Part shown: positions 35,341 to 44,922 of the stretch, piece by piece
Layout: every line of letters begins with the position of its first letter
Position numbering within the stretch: the stretch's first letter is position 1
Origin: Duganella zoogloeoides
GTDB lineage: Bacteria > Pseudomonadota > Gammaproteobacteria > Burkholderiales > Burkholderiaceae_D
Reading direction: 5' to 3'
Assembly (NCBI RefSeq): GCF_034479515.1
Contig: NZ_CP140152.1
Location: forward strand, 3,844,001 to 3,908,000
Length of the DNA: 64,000 nucleotides
Translations under genes and position numbers: made by a program
The notes under the pieces: model-generated
The model's input: the letters and a program-made list of their open reading frames with translations, nothing else
What the model was told of the DNA's origin: nothing
Database searches by the model: none

Positions 35341-36486
35341 TTAAGCACCTCTGATCGACTGCGCGAAAGCCAGCAGGTTGGCGGCCAGGTCGCCGTGTGC
35401 GGCCACCTGCTGCTCCCATGCCACCGCGCGCGCGGCGATCTGCGGCGCCTCGGCACGCAGGTCGCGCCACAGCGCAGGCCAGTCGGCGCCGAGGTGAACG
35501 CCGTTCCACGCCAGCGAAAACGCCTTCATGGCTTCGAGCCCCACCGCGTACCGCTGCAAAAAGGCGCGCAATTTCTTGTGGTGCAAATTGTCGTCTTGCG
35601 CGTAGATATGCCACACGAACGGCTTGCCCGCCCACTGCGCGCGCACCCAGGAATCCTCGCCGCGCACCAGGTTCACATCGCACGCCCACAGCAGCTTGTC
35701 GTAGTCCGGCTGCGGCACGAACGGCAGCACGCGCACCGTCAGATTGCCCTGAGTAGCGGCCGCGCCGGCAACCGCGTCGATTCCAAGAAAGTCTTGTACC
35801 GCCTGGGTCGCCACGCCTTCGGGCACGAAACAGGTGATGGCGTCAGCACCGTCGCGCCACGCATCGAACAGCGGCGCCACCGGGGCAATCGGGTAGCAGA
35901 ACAGCGACACGCGCGTAGCTGCCAGCTCGGCCGGCATGGCGCCGAGCGACTGCAAAAATTCGGTCGCCGTTGCCGGATCTTGCAGGAACGCGCGCCGCTC
36001 ATCGAACAGCGCCGCTTCGCGCGGCAGACCGCCGGTTTTTTCCGTAAAACCGGGGAAGAAAAAGTGCTTGGTCAACGGCAGTTGCGGATGCGGCGACGTC
36101 AGGCGGTGGCAACCTTCCACCCATTCTTCCGCCGTCAACCCTTCGAGGTTGAACCACACCGGGCGCGGCGTGCACTGCGCCATCGCGGCCACGTAAGCGG
36201 GCGGCAGATCGACGGCGAAAAATTCGATGACGATATCGGCCACGTCGTCCACCGTGTACACGCCGTCCTGGTCGCGCCAGTGGCGCACGGCCACGCCCTG
36301 CACCACCTGGTTTTCAGCCGTAATATCGACTTCGGGGCGCAGGTGGCGGAAGCTGACCAGGTCGTCCACCCACAAGCGCACCGCGATGCCGTGCTCGGCA
36401 TGCAGTTGGCAGGCCAGGCGCCAGCAGATGCCGATGTCGCCATAGTTGTCGATAACGCGGCAAAACAGGTCGAGGCGCAGGGTCAT
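35341..36486 (-). CDS. earP: EF-P arginine rhamnosyltransferase EarP
   Basis: EarP transfers rhamnose from dTDP-rhamnose to Arg32 of EF-P. The 381-residue protein starts MTLRLDLFCRVIDNYGDIG; the NYGDIG loop is a family landmark, followed by WRLACQL, FNLEGLTAEEW and the donor-site stretch LLWACDVNLVRGEDSWVRA near residue 275. The ATG at 36486 is used because the upstream frame overlaps a terminator. It is 149 bases upstream of efp, same strand. Whether they share one transcript is unclear. Confidence 0.95.
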   Translation of the reverse strand: MTLRLDLFCRVIDNYGDIGICWRLACQLHAEHGIAVRLWVDDLVSFRHLRPEVDITAENQVVQGVAVRHWRDQDGVYTVDDVADIVIEFFAVDLPPAYVAAMAQCTPRPVWFNLEGLTAEEWVEGCHRLTSPHPQLPLTKHFFFPGFTEKTGGLPREAALFDERRAFLQDPATATEFLQSLGAMPAELAATRVSLFCYPIAPVAPLFDAWRDGADAITCFVPEGVATQAVQDFLGIDAVAGAAATQGNLTVRVLPFVPQPDYDKLLWACDVNLVRGEDSWVRAQWAGKPFVWHIYAQDDNLHHKKLRAFLQRYAVGLEAMKAFSLAWNGVHLGADWPALWRDLRAEAPQIAARAVAWEQQVAAHGDLAANLLAFAQSIRGA

Positions 36487-36511
36487 GGTAGCGAATAAAA
36501 AAGGCGGAATG

Positions 36512-36538
36512 AAAAAAAGCCGCACGAGGCGGCTTTTT
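36512..36538 (-). terminator. Terminator of the tRNA array
   Basis: AGCCGCC/GGCGGCT-type stem with ACGA loop and A/T runs on both sides lies between tRNA-Glu 36551 and the earP start. Confidence 0.82.
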
Positions 36539-36550
36539 CCTGTTGCTGTC

Positions 36551-36626
36551 TGGCGTCTCCACGGGGATTCGAACCCCGGTACTCACCGTGAAAGGGTGAT
36601 GTCCTAGGCCTCTAGACGATGGAGAC
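36551..36626 (-). tRNA. tRNA-Glu (UUC), variant copy
   Basis: A 76-base cloverleaf with anticodon TTC and encoded CCA. It differs from the other four Glu copies by paired changes in the acceptor stem (GTCTCC with GGAGAC) and T stem (CGGGG with CCCCG), so folding is kept. It is last in the transcribed order. Confidence 0.95.
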
Positions 36627-36669
36627 AGAAATCTGTCGTACTGACCTGGCATTACAAATTGGAAATATC

Positions 36670-36745
36670 TGGCGTCCCCAGGGGGATTCGAACCCCCGTA
36701 CTCACCGTGAAAGGGTGATGTCCTAGGCCTCTAGACGATGGGGAC
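36670..36745 (-). tRNA. tRNA-Glu (UUC)
   Basis: A 76-base cloverleaf with anticodon TTC, CCA encoded, same body as the copies at 36885, 37119 and 37374. It has its own promoter at 36761-36789. Confidence 0.95.
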
Positions 36746-36760
36746 ATTTCCAAGGCGCGA

Positions 36761-36789
36761 ATCATAGCAGTGTACCGCCATCAACGCAA
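36761..36789 (-). promoter_or_regulatory. Promoter for the last two tRNA-Glu genes
   Basis: Read on the minus strand: TTGCGT (36789-36784), 17 bases, TATGAT (36766-36761), 16 bases before the tRNA 5' end. Confidence 0.7.
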
Positions 36790-36845
36790 CCAAAACCGTT
36801 GTTTTCACAGGATTTTTTTGGTTTCACCAAAATAACACGCATAGC

Positions 36846-36873
36846 AAAAAGCCGCTCGATGAGCGGCTTTGCT
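36846..36873 (-). terminator. Internal terminator within the tRNA array
   Basis: AAGCCGCTC and GAGCGGCTT arms form a hairpin with a T run on the minus strand, between the Glu genes at 36885 and 36670. Confidence 0.72.
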
Positions 36874-36884
36874 GTACTGCTACC

Positions 36885-36960
36885 TGGCGTCCCCAGGGGG
36901 ATTCGAACCCCCGTACTCACCGTGAAAGGGTGATGTCCTAGGCCTCTAGACGATGGGGAC
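36885..36960 (-). tRNA. tRNA-Glu (UUC)
   Basis: A 76-base cloverleaf with anticodon TTC and encoded CCA, last of three alternating Ala-Glu pairs. Confidence 0.95.
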
Positions 36961-36982
36961 AGTGTCTGTGCTCTCTACGCAG

Positions 36983-37058
<76 letters not shown>

Positions 37059-37118
37059 CGGGCGCAGAAAGTCTTCTGTCGTACATCTACTTTTTTACTA
37101 CTGCCAGCACAAACAAGC

Positions 37119-37194
37119 TGGCGTCCCCAGGGGGATTCGAACCCCCGTACTCACCGTGAAAGGGTGATGTCCTAGGCCTCTAGACGATGGGGAC
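37119..37194 (-). tRNA. tRNA-Glu (UUC)
   Basis: A 76-base cloverleaf with anticodon TTC and encoded CCA. Its 3' flank shares an actacgg-type spacer with the copy at 37374, a sign of duplication. Confidence 0.95.
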
Positions 37195-37249
37195 CTTGGC
37201 ACTACGGTAAAACAATATAAACCATTTACTACATCTGCCTTTGCGCTGT

Positions 37250-37325
<76 letters not shown>

Positions 37326-37373
37326 CGGGCGCAAAAACAATTCACTTCTTACTGCTACCAGCTCTGGCGAAGC

Positions 37374-37449
37374 TGGCGTCCCCAGGGGGATTCGAACCCC
37401 CGTACTCACCGTGAAAGGGTGATGTCCTAGGCCTCTAGACGATGGGGAC
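37374..37449 (-). tRNA. tRNA-Glu (UUC)
   Basis: A 76-base cloverleaf with anticodon TTC and encoded CCA, first Glu gene in transcription order. Confidence 0.95.
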
Positions 37450-37493
37450 CTTGGAACTACGGCACTGCTTTTACTACATCATCTCTGCAAACC

Positions 37494-37569
<76 letters not shown>

Positions 37570-37587
37570 GTTTGCGCGAGAGACAAG

Positions 37588-37615
37588 AGTATAGCAGAGG
37601 CTCCGTATTATGCAA
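37588..37615 (-). promoter_or_regulatory. Main promoter of the tRNA array
   Basis: On the minus strand TTGCAT (37615-37610), 16 bases, TATACT (37593-37588), about 18 bases before the first tRNA-Ala. Confidence 0.7.
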
Positions 37616-37654
37616 ATACCCTTTTGCAACTTTGCCCCTGCAATCAACTAATAA

Positions 37655-39064
37655 TTAAAGGAACTTCGCCACGCGCGCCACAACGGTCTCGCGACCGAAG
37701 ATTTCCAGCACCGCGTCGATCGCCGGCGTCTGCAACTGGCCGGTCAGGAACAGGCGCAGCGGCATGGCCATCTGCGGCATCTTCAAACCGTTCGCAGCCA
37801 GCACTTCCTTGATCATGGCAGCCAGCGCGGCCTTGTTCCACTCCACCGTCTGGCAGCGCTCGGCAAACTGCGCCAGCGCCGGCTTCACGGCATCGGTCAC
37901 GTGCTGGGTCAGCAGCGCAGCGTCGGGCTGCGGCGTGCGGAAGAACAGCATCGATGCGTCGGCCAGTTCGTTGACGGTGTTGGTGCGTTCCTTCATCAGG
38001 CCCAGCACCACCCCCAGCGCCGGCGCGCCGTCGAACTCGGCGCCGTTGTCCAGCATGCGCGGGCGGGCCAGGTCGGCCAGGCGTTCGTTGTCGGCCTGCT
38101 TGATATAGTGGTTGTTCAGCCAGTTCAGCTTTTCGATATTGAACTGCGCGGCCGAATTCGACAGGTGGCTGCCGTCGAACCATTCGATCATCTGCGCCAT
38201 CGAGAACACCTCTTCGTCGCCGTGGCTCCAGCCCAGGCGCGCCAGGTAATTGAGGATCGCTTCCGGCAGATAGCCTTGCGCCGGGTAGTCCATCACGTTG
38301 ACGGCGTCCTTGCGCTTGGACATCTTGGCGCCATCCGAACCGAGGATCATCGGCAGGTGGCCGTATTCCGGCAGCGGCGCGCCGATGGCGCGCAGGATGT
38401 TGATCTGGCGCGGCGTATTGTTAACATGGTCGTCGCCACGCAGCACGTGGCTGATTTCCATGTCGAGGTCGTCGATGGCCACGCAGAAGTTGTACGTCGG
38501 CGTGCCGTCCGGGCGGGCGATCACCAGGTCGTCCAGTTCCTTGTTACCGATGGTGATCGAACCTTTGACGAAGTCGTTCCAGGTCACTTCGCCATCGAGC
38601 GGATTTTTAAAACGCAACACCGGCTTGCGGCCTGCGGGAATGGCCGGCAGGGTCTTGCCCGGCTCCGGGCGCCAGGTGCCGTCGTAGCGCGGCTTTTCAC
38701 CGGCGGCGCGCATGCGTTCGCGCATCGCTTCCACTTCTTCGGGCGACGAATAGCACTGGTAGGCGGTGCCGGCTTCCAGCATCTGCGCCAGCACTTCGCG
38801 GTAGCGGTCCATGCGCTGCATCTGGTAGAACGGGCCTTCGTCGTGGGCCAGGCCCAGCCACTCCATGCCTTCGATGATGGCTTGCACCGCTTCCGGCGTG
38901 GAGCGCTCCAGGTCGGTGTCTTCGATACGCAGCACAAAGGTGCCGCCGAAGTGGCGGGCGAAGGCCCACGAGTACAGCGCCGTGCGGGCGCCGCCCAGGT
39001 GGAGATAGCCGGTCGGGCTGGGGGCGAAACGGGTACGGACTGGTTTGGCTGGTGCGTTGGTCAT
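37655..39064 (-). CDS. gltX: Glutamyl-tRNA synthetase
   Basis: GltX charges tRNA-Glu with glutamate. The 469-residue enzyme has the class I HIGH-type motif as [19 protein letters not shown], the zinc-less GluRS core with FVLRIEDTD, and the KMSKS-type loop [11 protein letters not shown] near residue 245. ATG 39064 matches the family N-terminus; a TTG nine bases upstream is the alternative, and neither has a strong ribosome site. It sits directly upstream of an array containing five tRNA-Glu genes on the same strand, so enzyme and substrate genes are physically linked. Confidence 0.97.
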   Translation of the reverse strand: MTNAPAKPVRTRFAPSPTGYLHLGGARTALYSWAFARHFGGTFVLRIEDTDLERSTPEAVQAIIEGMEWLGLAHDEGPFYQMQRMDRYREVLAQMLEAGTAYQCYSSPEEVEAMRERMRAAGEKPRYDGTWRPEPGKTLPAIPAGRKPVLRFKNPLDGEVTWNDFVKGSITIGNKELDDLVIARPDGTPTYNFCVAIDDLDMEISHVLRGDDHVNNTPRQINILRAIGAPLPEYGHLPMILGSDGAKMSKRKDAVNVMDYPAQGYLPEAILNYLARLGWSHGDEEVFSMAQMIEWFDGSHLSNSAAQFNIEKLNWLNNHYIKQADNERLADLARPRMLDNGAEFDGAPALGVVLGLMKERTNTVNELADASMLFFRTPQPDAALLTQHVTDAVKPALAQFAERCQTVEWNKAALAAMIKEVLAANGLKMPQMAMPLRLFLTGQLQTPAIDAVLEIFGRETVVARVAKFL

Positions 39065-39124
39065 CGGGATCAATAAAGCTGAGGTAGAAAGACCGCTATT
39101 TTACAGCCTTGATACGCGGTTCCG

Positions 39125-40249
39125 TCACCAGCCGCTGAAACGCTCCCATTTGCGCGGCACACCGCCCTCCTGTGGCAATACATAATAGAAGGGGTGCTGG
39201 GCGCCGGTGGCGCAGGCGTGATTGGGCACGATGCGCAGGCTGCTGCCCACCGGGTACCGCGCCGCCAGATCGACGATGTCACCGGTCCATTGCAACACGC
39301 CGTGCTCCTGGTTGGCCTGGTTGAATGCCAGTTCGGCGATGGCGTTGCCATCGGCATCGCACACCATGCCGTAGCCATAATCGCGCACCTGCTTTTGGGT
39401 GCCGCGGTCGCGGCTCATGGCCATCCAGCCGGCGTCGGTAATGATCCAGCCATCAAGCGGGCGGTGGCCGATCACCGTGCACAGGACGGACAAGGCGATA
39501 TCGCCAGTTTCGCACACGCCCACGCCAGCCATCACCAGGTCGAAAAACACGTACACGCCCGCCCTCACCTCCGTCACGCCATCGAGGTGGCGGGCCGACA
39601 GCGCGGTGGGCGTGGAGCCGACGCTGACCACTTCGCACGCATGGCCGGCCGCGCGCAGCCGTTCGGCCGCATCGACACAGCGGCTGCGCTCCTGCTCGGC
39701 CATGGCGGCCAGGGCCTCGGGCGTGTGCAAATCGTAGGAACTGCCGGCATGGGTCATCACACCCTTCAAGCGTGCGCCGCCGGTCAGGGCAGCCGCCACG
39801 TCGAGCAGCAGCGGGTCGGCAGGGGCGATGCCGGAGCGGTGGCCGTCGGTATCGACTTCGATCAGCACGTCGTAACACACGCCATGTTCCCGTCCGTGGC
39901 GCGCCACCTCGGCAGCCATGGCGCTCGATTCCACCAGCATCGTCAGGCGCAGCCCGGCGCGCACCAGCCGCAGTGCGTGATCGAGCTTGTTCGGCACGAT
40001 GGCCACCGCGTACAGGATGTCGTCCACACCCGCCGCGAAAAACTGCTCGGCCTCTTTCAAGGTGGACACCGTGATGCCGCGCGCACCGAGCGCCAACTGG
40101 CGCCTGGCTACTTCCAGGCACTTACTGGTTTTGACGTGCGGGCGGAATGCCACACCAAGAACATTCATGCGCTCCTGCATGCGCGCCATATTGTGCTGCA
40201 TGCGCGCTTCGTCCAGCAGCAGTGCCGGGGTTTCCAGGTTCAGTTCCAT
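39125..40249 (-). CDS. DSD1-family PLP-dependent enzyme (D-threonine aldolase / D-serine or 3-hydroxyaspartate dehydratase type)
   Basis: This is a 374-residue fold-type III PLP enzyme. The N-terminal alanine-racemase-like barrel has FRPHVKTSKCLEVARRQL with the PLP lysine, and the C-terminal domain carries the family metal site text IVPNHACATGAQHPFYYV. Members act on beta-hydroxy D-amino acids, giving aldol cleavage or dehydration; which one applies cannot be told. Start ATG 40249 follows GAGGAG by five bases. It diverges from an ornithine-cyclodeaminase-family gene with 80 bases between starts, so they may form one catabolic unit. Confidence 0.85.
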   Translation of the reverse strand: MELNLETPALLLDEARMQHNMARMQERMNVLGVAFRPHVKTSKCLEVARRQLALGARGITVSTLKEAEQFFAAGVDDILYAVAIVPNKLDHALRLVRAGLRLTMLVESSAMAAEVARHGREHGVCYDVLIEVDTDGHRSGIAPADPLLLDVAAALTGGARLKGVMTHAGSSYDLHTPEALAAMAEQERSRCVDAAERLRAAGHACEVVSVGSTPTALSARHLDGVTEVRAGVYVFFDLVMAGVGVCETGDIALSVLCTVIGHRPLDGWIITDAGWMAMSRDRGTQKQVRDYGYGMVCDADGNAIAELAFNQANQEHGVLQWTGDIVDLAARYPVGSSLRIVPNHACATGAQHPFYYVLPQEGGVPRKWERFSGW

Positions 40250-40277
40250 GTACACTCCTCGTCGGTTTTTAAGACAG

Positions 40278-40297
40278 TTTATCCATTTTTAGATAAA
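40278..40297. promoter_or_regulatory. Inverted repeat (possible operator) in a divergent promoter region
   Basis: TTTATC and GATAAA arms flank an eight-base AT-rich centre, midway between the two divergent start codons. It is the AT-richest point of the spacer. Confidence 0.45.
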
Positions 40298-40329
40298 ATT
40301 CCAAATACTATCGACAACCAGGAACCATC

Positions 40330-41358
40330 ATGCGCGACACCGCCCAATTGCTGCTGCTCGATCGCGATGCCATCGCCGCCCTGCTCACCGCCGACCTCGC
40401 CCTGCACGCCGTGCGCGACGCCTTTACCCTGCACAGCCGGCGCGAAGGGAGGGTGTTCCCGGTGGTGCGGGAACAGTTGGCGGACGGCGTATTCGGTATC
40501 AAGTCCGGCGACGTGGCGGCGCGCCGCCTGCTGGGCTTCAAGGCGGCCGGCTTCTGGCCCGCCAACCGGCTGCACGGTGGCGAACCGCACCAGGCCACGG
40601 TGATGCTGTTCGATCCCGCCACCGGCCGGCCGATGTGCCTGATGGACGGCAACGCCATCACCACCGCGCGCACGGCCGCCGCCGCCGAACTGGGGACGCT
40701 GCTGCTGGCGCGCGCCGACAGCACCCGCCTGACCGTGTTCGGCACCGGCGTGCAGGCCCGCGCCCAGGTGGCGGCCGCCATGCGCGCCCTGCCCGCGCTG
40801 GCGTCGGTGCGTTACGTGTCGCGCGATGGCAAGCCGGACGCGCGGTTCGAGGCTGCCCTGGCCGACCAGCGCAACATGCGCGGCGTTGGCGACGCGTCCA
40901 ACGTGAGCAACATGGGCAGCGTGTCCGACATGTGCAGCATACGCCACGCGCCAGACGCAGACATAGCGGTGGCCGACAGCGACGTGGTCATCACGGCCAC
41001 GCCAGGCGGCGGTGCGCTATTTAATATTGATGCAGTGCGGCCGGGCACGCACTTCACCTGCGTGGGCGCCGATACGCGCGGCAAGCGCGAACTGCCCGAG
41101 GGCTTGCTGGAACGATCGCGCGTGGTGGCCGACGATCGCGCGCAAGCGCTGGCGCTGGGCGAGATGCAGTGGGCGGCGGATATTGAATGCGTGGAGCTGG
41201 GGGACGTTTTGACCGGCGGCGCATTTACGCGCGCGGAGAACGACGTCACGGTGTTCGATATGACAGGGCTGGCGTTGCAGGACCTGGTGCTGGGGGAGTG
41301 CTTATTTGCTGCGGCGCTGGAAGCGGGTGTCGGGAACGGCGTTGCATGGCCGTGGTAA
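40330..41358 (+). CDS. Ornithine cyclodeaminase / mu-crystallin family protein
   Basis: This is a 342-residue NAD(P)-binding enzyme. It has RVFPVVREQ, GFKAAGFWPANR and the substrate lysine region, PMCLMDGNAITTARTAAAAELG, then a Rossmann loop LTVFGTGVQARAQVAAAMRALP and DVVITATPGGG. Family members include ornithine cyclodeaminase, alanine and iminosuccinate reductases. An unusual Asn/Ser/Met/Asp-rich insertion (about residues 186-212) interrupts the Rossmann domain. Given its divergent DSD1-family neighbour, reduction of an imine from a hydroxy-amino acid is plausible. Confidence 0.86.
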   Translation: MRDTAQLLLLDRDAIAALLTADLALHAVRDAFTLHSRREGRVFPVVREQLADGVFGIKSGDVAARRLLGFKAAGFWPANRLHGGEPHQATVMLFDPATGRPMCLMDGNAITTARTAAAAELGTLLLARADSTRLTVFGTGVQARAQVAAAMRALPALASVRYVSRDGKPDARFEAALADQRNMRGVGDASNVSNMGSVSDMCSIRHAPDADIAVADSDVVITATPGGGALFNIDAVRPGTHFTCVGADTRGKRELPEGLLERSRVVADDRAQALALGEMQWAADIECVELGDVLTGGAFTRAENDVTVFDMTGLALQDLVLGECLFAAALEAGVGNGVAWPW

Positions 41359-41383
41359 AAACAGGTTACACCCAGCCGCAGGT

Positions 41384-41413
41384 CCGTCATCCCCGCGAAG
41401 GCGGGGATGACGG
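41384..41413. repeat. Dispersed palindromic repeat, copy 2
   Basis: CCGTCATCCCCGC and GCGGGGATGACGG arms of 13 bases around GAAG, between the convergent stops of the cyclodeaminase-family gene (41358) and apbC (41430). Same element as 6619-6648. Confidence 0.85.
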
Positions 41414-41429
41414 ATCAAACGCCAACGAT

Positions 41430-42518
41430 TTAATCGTTCTTGATAACGATACTCGGGAACTTGCTGGTCATGTCCTTGGCCTTCTCCGCCACCTGCACCG
41501 CGATCTTGCGGGCGATGTCTTTATAGATCGCCGCGACCGGGCCATCGGGATCGGCCACCACGGTCGGCTTGCCGGAATCGGCCTGCTCGCGGATCGACAT
41601 GGTCAGCGGCAGCGCGCCGAGGAAGTCCACGTTGAAGTCCTTGCACATCTTTTCGCCGCCGCCGGCGCCGAAAATCTCTTCGGCGTGGCCGCAGTTCGAG
41701 CAGATATGGGTGCTCATGTTTTCCACGATGCCCAGGATCGGAATGCCGACCTTTTCGAACATTTTCAGGCCCTTGCGGGCGTCGAGCAGCGCGATGTCCT
41801 GCGGCGTAGTGACGATCACGGCACCGGTGACCGGCACTTTTTGCGATAACGTCAACTGGATGTCGCCGGTACCGGGCGGCATATCGACGATCAGGTAGTC
41901 GAGGTCGCGCCAGTTGGTTTGTTCCAGCAGTTGCTGCAACGCCTGCGTGACCATCGGGCCGCGCCAGACCATCGGCTCGTCCGGGTCGATCAGGAAACCG
42001 ATCGACGACACTTGCACGCCGTGGTTTTCCATCGGCTCCATCGACTTGCCGTCGACCGTTTGCGGGCGGCCGGACACGCCCAGCATCATCGGCTGCGACG
42101 GACCATAAATATCGGCGTCGAGCAGGCCGACCGACGCGCCTTCGGCAGCAAGCGCCAGCGCCAGGTTGACGGCGGTGGTCGATTTACCGACGCCGCCCTT
42201 GCCCGACGCGACGGCAATGATGTTTTTCACATTGGGCATGAGCTTGAGGCCGCGCTGCACGCTGTGGGGAATGATCTTCGAGCTCACACCGACGCTGATA
42301 TTGCCGGCGCCAGGCAAGGCCTTCAGCGCGGCGATAACGTTGCGGCGGATGCTGTCGACCTGGCTTTTGGCGGGGTAGCCGAGCTCGATGTCGAGCGAAA
42401 TGTCGCCATTGTCAACTTTAAGATTTTTCACGGCCTTGCCGCTAACGAAATCTTTCGTTGTATTTGGGTCAATAACTTGCGACAGGGCGGCTTTGACTGC
42501 GTCTACTGTGATACTCAT
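41430..42518 (-). CDS. apbC: Iron-sulfur cluster carrier ApbC/Mrp
   Basis: ApbC is a cytosolic P-loop ATPase that carries Fe-S clusters to apoproteins. The 362-residue protein has an N-terminal DUF59/MIP18-like domain (VKAALSQVIDPNTTKDFV), the deviant Walker A ASGKGGVGKSTTAVNLA near residue 105, DADIYGPSQP, VDMPPGTGD, and the cluster-binding CSNC pair (HICSNCGH) near residue 275. Start ATG 42518 is preferred over the open upstream frame, which has no family similarity. It diverges from metG, a common bacterial arrangement. Confidence 0.96.
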   Translation of the reverse strand: MSITVDAVKAALSQVIDPNTTKDFVSGKAVKNLKVDNGDISLDIELGYPAKSQVDSIRRNVIAALKALPGAGNISVGVSSKIIPHSVQRGLKLMPNVKNIIAVASGKGGVGKSTTAVNLALALAAEGASVGLLDADIYGPSQPMMLGVSGRPQTVDGKSMEPMENHGVQVSSIGFLIDPDEPMVWRGPMVTQALQQLLEQTNWRDLDYLIVDMPPGTGDIQLTLSQKVPVTGAVIVTTPQDIALLDARKGLKMFEKVGIPILGIVENMSTHICSNCGHAEEIFGAGGGEKMCKDFNVDFLGALPLTMSIREQADSGKPTVVADPDGPVAAIYKDIARKIAVQVAEKAKDMTSKFPSIVIKND

Positions 42519-42589
42519 GAGGCTCTCCGTGAAATATGCGCCCATTCTAGCGCATCGCGGCAAAAATCCCCGGCCGGCCGTCCGGCGGG

Positions 42590-42619
42590 ATGACCGCCAA
42601 CCCGAACCGCTGTTAAAAT
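42590..42619 (+). promoter_or_regulatory. Candidate metG promoter
   Basis: ATGACC, 18 bases, TAAAAT, about 31 bases before the metG ATG. Confidence 0.4.
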
Positions 42620-42650
42620 GCTTCTTTTCCACCCACAAAGTGCATCAACC

Positions 42651-44831
42651 ATGACCCGCAAGCTGTTCGTCACCACTGCCCTGCCCTACGCAAACGCCGC
42701 TTTCCATATTGGCCACATGATGGAGTACATCCAGGCCGACATCTGGGTACGGTTCCAGCGAATGCAGCGCGACGGCGAAGGTGAAAACAGCACCCCGCGC
42801 GTGGTCCACTTCGTGGGCGCCGACGACACGCACGGCACGCCGATCATGATCGCCGCTGAAAAGGAAGGCATCACGCCGCAGGAATTCGTGGCCAAGATCG
42901 CCGCCGGCCGCGCCCAGTACCTCGACGGCTTCCACATCGCGTTCGATAACTGGTACTCGACCGACTCGCCGGAAAACGTCGAACTGTCGCAAGGCATCTA
43001 CCGCAAGCTGCGCGAAGCTGGTCTGATCCAGACCAAGATCGTGCCGCGCTTCTACGACCCGGTCAAAGGCATGTTCCTGGCCGACCGCAACATCAAGGGG
43101 GAGTGCCCGACCTGCCACGCCAAGGATCAATACGGCGACAACTGCGAAGTGTGCGGCGCGGCCTACCAGCCTACCGAACTGATCAACCCGTTCTCGGTGT
43201 TTACCAACGCCACCCCGGTGCTCAAGGATTCGGAACAGTACTTCTTCAAGCTGTCCGACCCGCGCTGCTACCAGTTCCTCAAGGACTGGCTCAACACGCC
43301 CGGCCGTTTGCAGCCGGAGATGGTCAACAAGGTCAGCGAATGGCTGGGCGAGTCCGGCGAAAAGCTGGCCGACTGGGACATCTCGCGCGATGCGCCGTAC
43401 TTCGGCATTCCGATCCCCGACGCACCCGGTAAATTCTTCTACGTCTGGCTCGACGCGCCGGTGGGCTACCTGGCCAGCCTGAAAAACTACTGCGACAAGC
43501 AGGGCATCGACTTCAACGAGCTGCTCAACGATCCGGCCACCGAACAGATCCACTTTATCGGCAAGGACATCGTGTCGTTCCACCTGCTGTTCTGGCCCGC
43601 GATGCTGAAGTTCGCCGGCCACCCGGTGATCGACAAGCTCAAGGTCAATGTGCACGGCCACCTGACCGTCAACAACGAAAAAATGTCGAAGTCGCGCGGC
43701 ACCGGCATCTCGCCGCTGCGCTACCTGAACCTCGGCATGAACCCGGAATGGCTGCGCTACTACATCGCGTTCAAGCTCAACTCCAAGGTCGAAGACCTGG
43801 ACTTCACCGGTGACGATTTCGTCGCCCGCGTGAACAGCGATTTGATCGGCAAGTTCGTCAACATCGCCAGCCGCTGCGCCGGTTTCATCGCCAAGAAATT
43901 CGACGGCAAGCTGGCCGACACGCTGTCGCCCGGTGCACAGGAGTGGATCAAGCGCGCGCTGGTCACGCTTGACGGCGTGGAGCGCCAGGCCAATATCGCC
44001 GCCAACTTCGACGCCCGCGAGTACGGCAAGGCGCTGCGCGAAATCATGGAAATCGCCGACATCACCAACCAGTACGTCGACGAAAACAAGCCGTGGATCC
44101 TGGCCAAGGACGACGCCAAACTGGCCGAACTGCACGACGTCTGCACGGCGGCGCTGATCCTGTTCCGCCAACTGACCATCCTGCTCTCGCCGGTGCTGCC
44201 TGGCGTGGCCGCCAACGTGGCCAAGTTCCTGAATGACGGCCAGCTGGTGTGGGCCGACACCGATGTCGCCAGCGGCGCTGTCTCGCAAGCGCTGCTTGGC
44301 CGCACCATCGGCGCCTACACGCACCTGATGACGCGCGTCGATGCCAAGATGATCGAGGATCTGTTCGACGCGCCTAATCAGCAAGCCGCAGCCGCGCCGG
44401 CTGAAAAACCGGCCAAGCCCGCCAAGCAGGCCGCGCCTGCCGTGGCCGCGCTAGTGGTGCCAATGCCCGAAGGCGTGGAAGAACTGGCGCCGCAAATCTC
44501 GATCGACGATTTCGTCAAGATCGACCTGCGCGTGGCGAAGATCGTCAACTGCGAACACGTGGACGGTTCCGACAAGCTGCTGCGCCTTACGCTCGACGTG
44601 GGCGAAGGCCGCCTGCGCAACGTCTTCTCGGGCATCAAGTCGATGTACCAGCCGGAAGACCTGGTGGGCAAGCTGACCGTCATGGTGGCCAACCTGGCGC
44701 CGCGCAAGATGAAGTTCGGCGTCTCCGAAGGCATGGTGCTGGCAGGATCGGCCAAGGATGAAAAAGCCAACCCTGGCATCTATATCCTCAACCCATGGCC
44801 TGGCGCACAACCCGGCATGCGCATCCGCTAG
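42651..44831 (+). CDS. metG: Methionyl-tRNA synthetase (with C-terminal tRNA-binding domain)
   Basis: MetG charges initiator and elongator tRNA-Met. The 726-residue enzyme carries [15 protein letters not shown] (HIGH), a four-cysteine zinc knuckle [18 protein letters not shown] near residue 155, and [12 protein letters not shown] (KMSKS) near residue 345. After the anticodon-binding helices and an Ala/Pro/Lys linker (about 585-610), the C-terminal ~110 residues form the EMAP-II-like dimerisation and tRNA-binding domain ([21 protein letters not shown]). ATG 42651 gives the family start [15 protein letters not shown]. Confidence 0.97.
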   Translation: MTRKLFVTTALPYANAAFHIGHMMEYIQADIWVRFQRMQRDGEGENSTPRVVHFVGADDTHGTPIMIAAEKEGITPQEFVAKIAAGRAQYLDGFHIAFDNWYSTDSPENVELSQGIYRKLREAGLIQTKIVPRFYDPVKGMFLADRNIKGECPTCHAKDQYGDNCEVCGAAYQPTELINPFSVFTNATPVLKDSEQYFFKLSDPRCYQFLKDWLNTPGRLQPEMVNKVSEWLGESGEKLADWDISRDAPYFGIPIPDAPGKFFYVWLDAPVGYLASLKNYCDKQGIDFNELLNDPATEQIHFIGKDIVSFHLLFWPAMLKFAGHPVIDKLKVNVHGHLTVNNEKMSKSRGTGISPLRYLNLGMNPEWLRYYIAFKLNSKVEDLDFTGDDFVARVNSDLIGKFVNIASRCAGFIAKKFDGKLADTLSPGAQEWIKRALVTLDGVERQANIAANFDAREYGKALREIMEIADITNQYVDENKPWILAKDDAKLAELHDVCTAALILFRQLTILLSPVLPGVAANVAKFLNDGQLVWADTDVASGAVSQALLGRTIGAYTHLMTRVDAKMIEDLFDAPNQQAAAAPAEKPAKPAKQAAPAVAALVVPMPEGVEELAPQISIDDFVKIDLRVAKIVNCEHVDGSDKLLRLTLDVGEGRLRNVFSGIKSMYQPEDLVGKLTVMVANLAPRKMKFGVSEGMVLAGSAKDEKANPGIYILNPWPGAQPGMRIR

Positions 44832-44841
44832 GAAGCCGCTC

Positions 44842-44922
44842 ATGATGCCCTTAGCTTCGTTGCAGCGCCTTGCCGTGCCGGCGCACTGTCTGCGGCGCTG
44901 CGCCTCGCTCTGGGCATCATGA
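44842..44922 (+). CDS. Repeat-encoded micro-ORF 1, 26 aa (speculative)
   Basis: ATG 44842 is preceded by AGGAAG (44830-44835), which overlaps the end of metG. The reading frame covers copy A of the hairpin element, begins MMPLASLQRLAVPAHCLRRC and ends at TGA 44920-44922, overlapping the next ATG as ATGA. Expression is unproven; it may be only a by-product of the repeat. Confidence 0.3.
   Translation: MMPLASLQRLAVPAHCLRRCASLWAS

Noticed and set aside
39125..41358. A complete beta-hydroxyaspartate cycle
   Set aside because: Only two matching enzyme families are present and each has other known activities; transaminase and dehydratase genes are absent.
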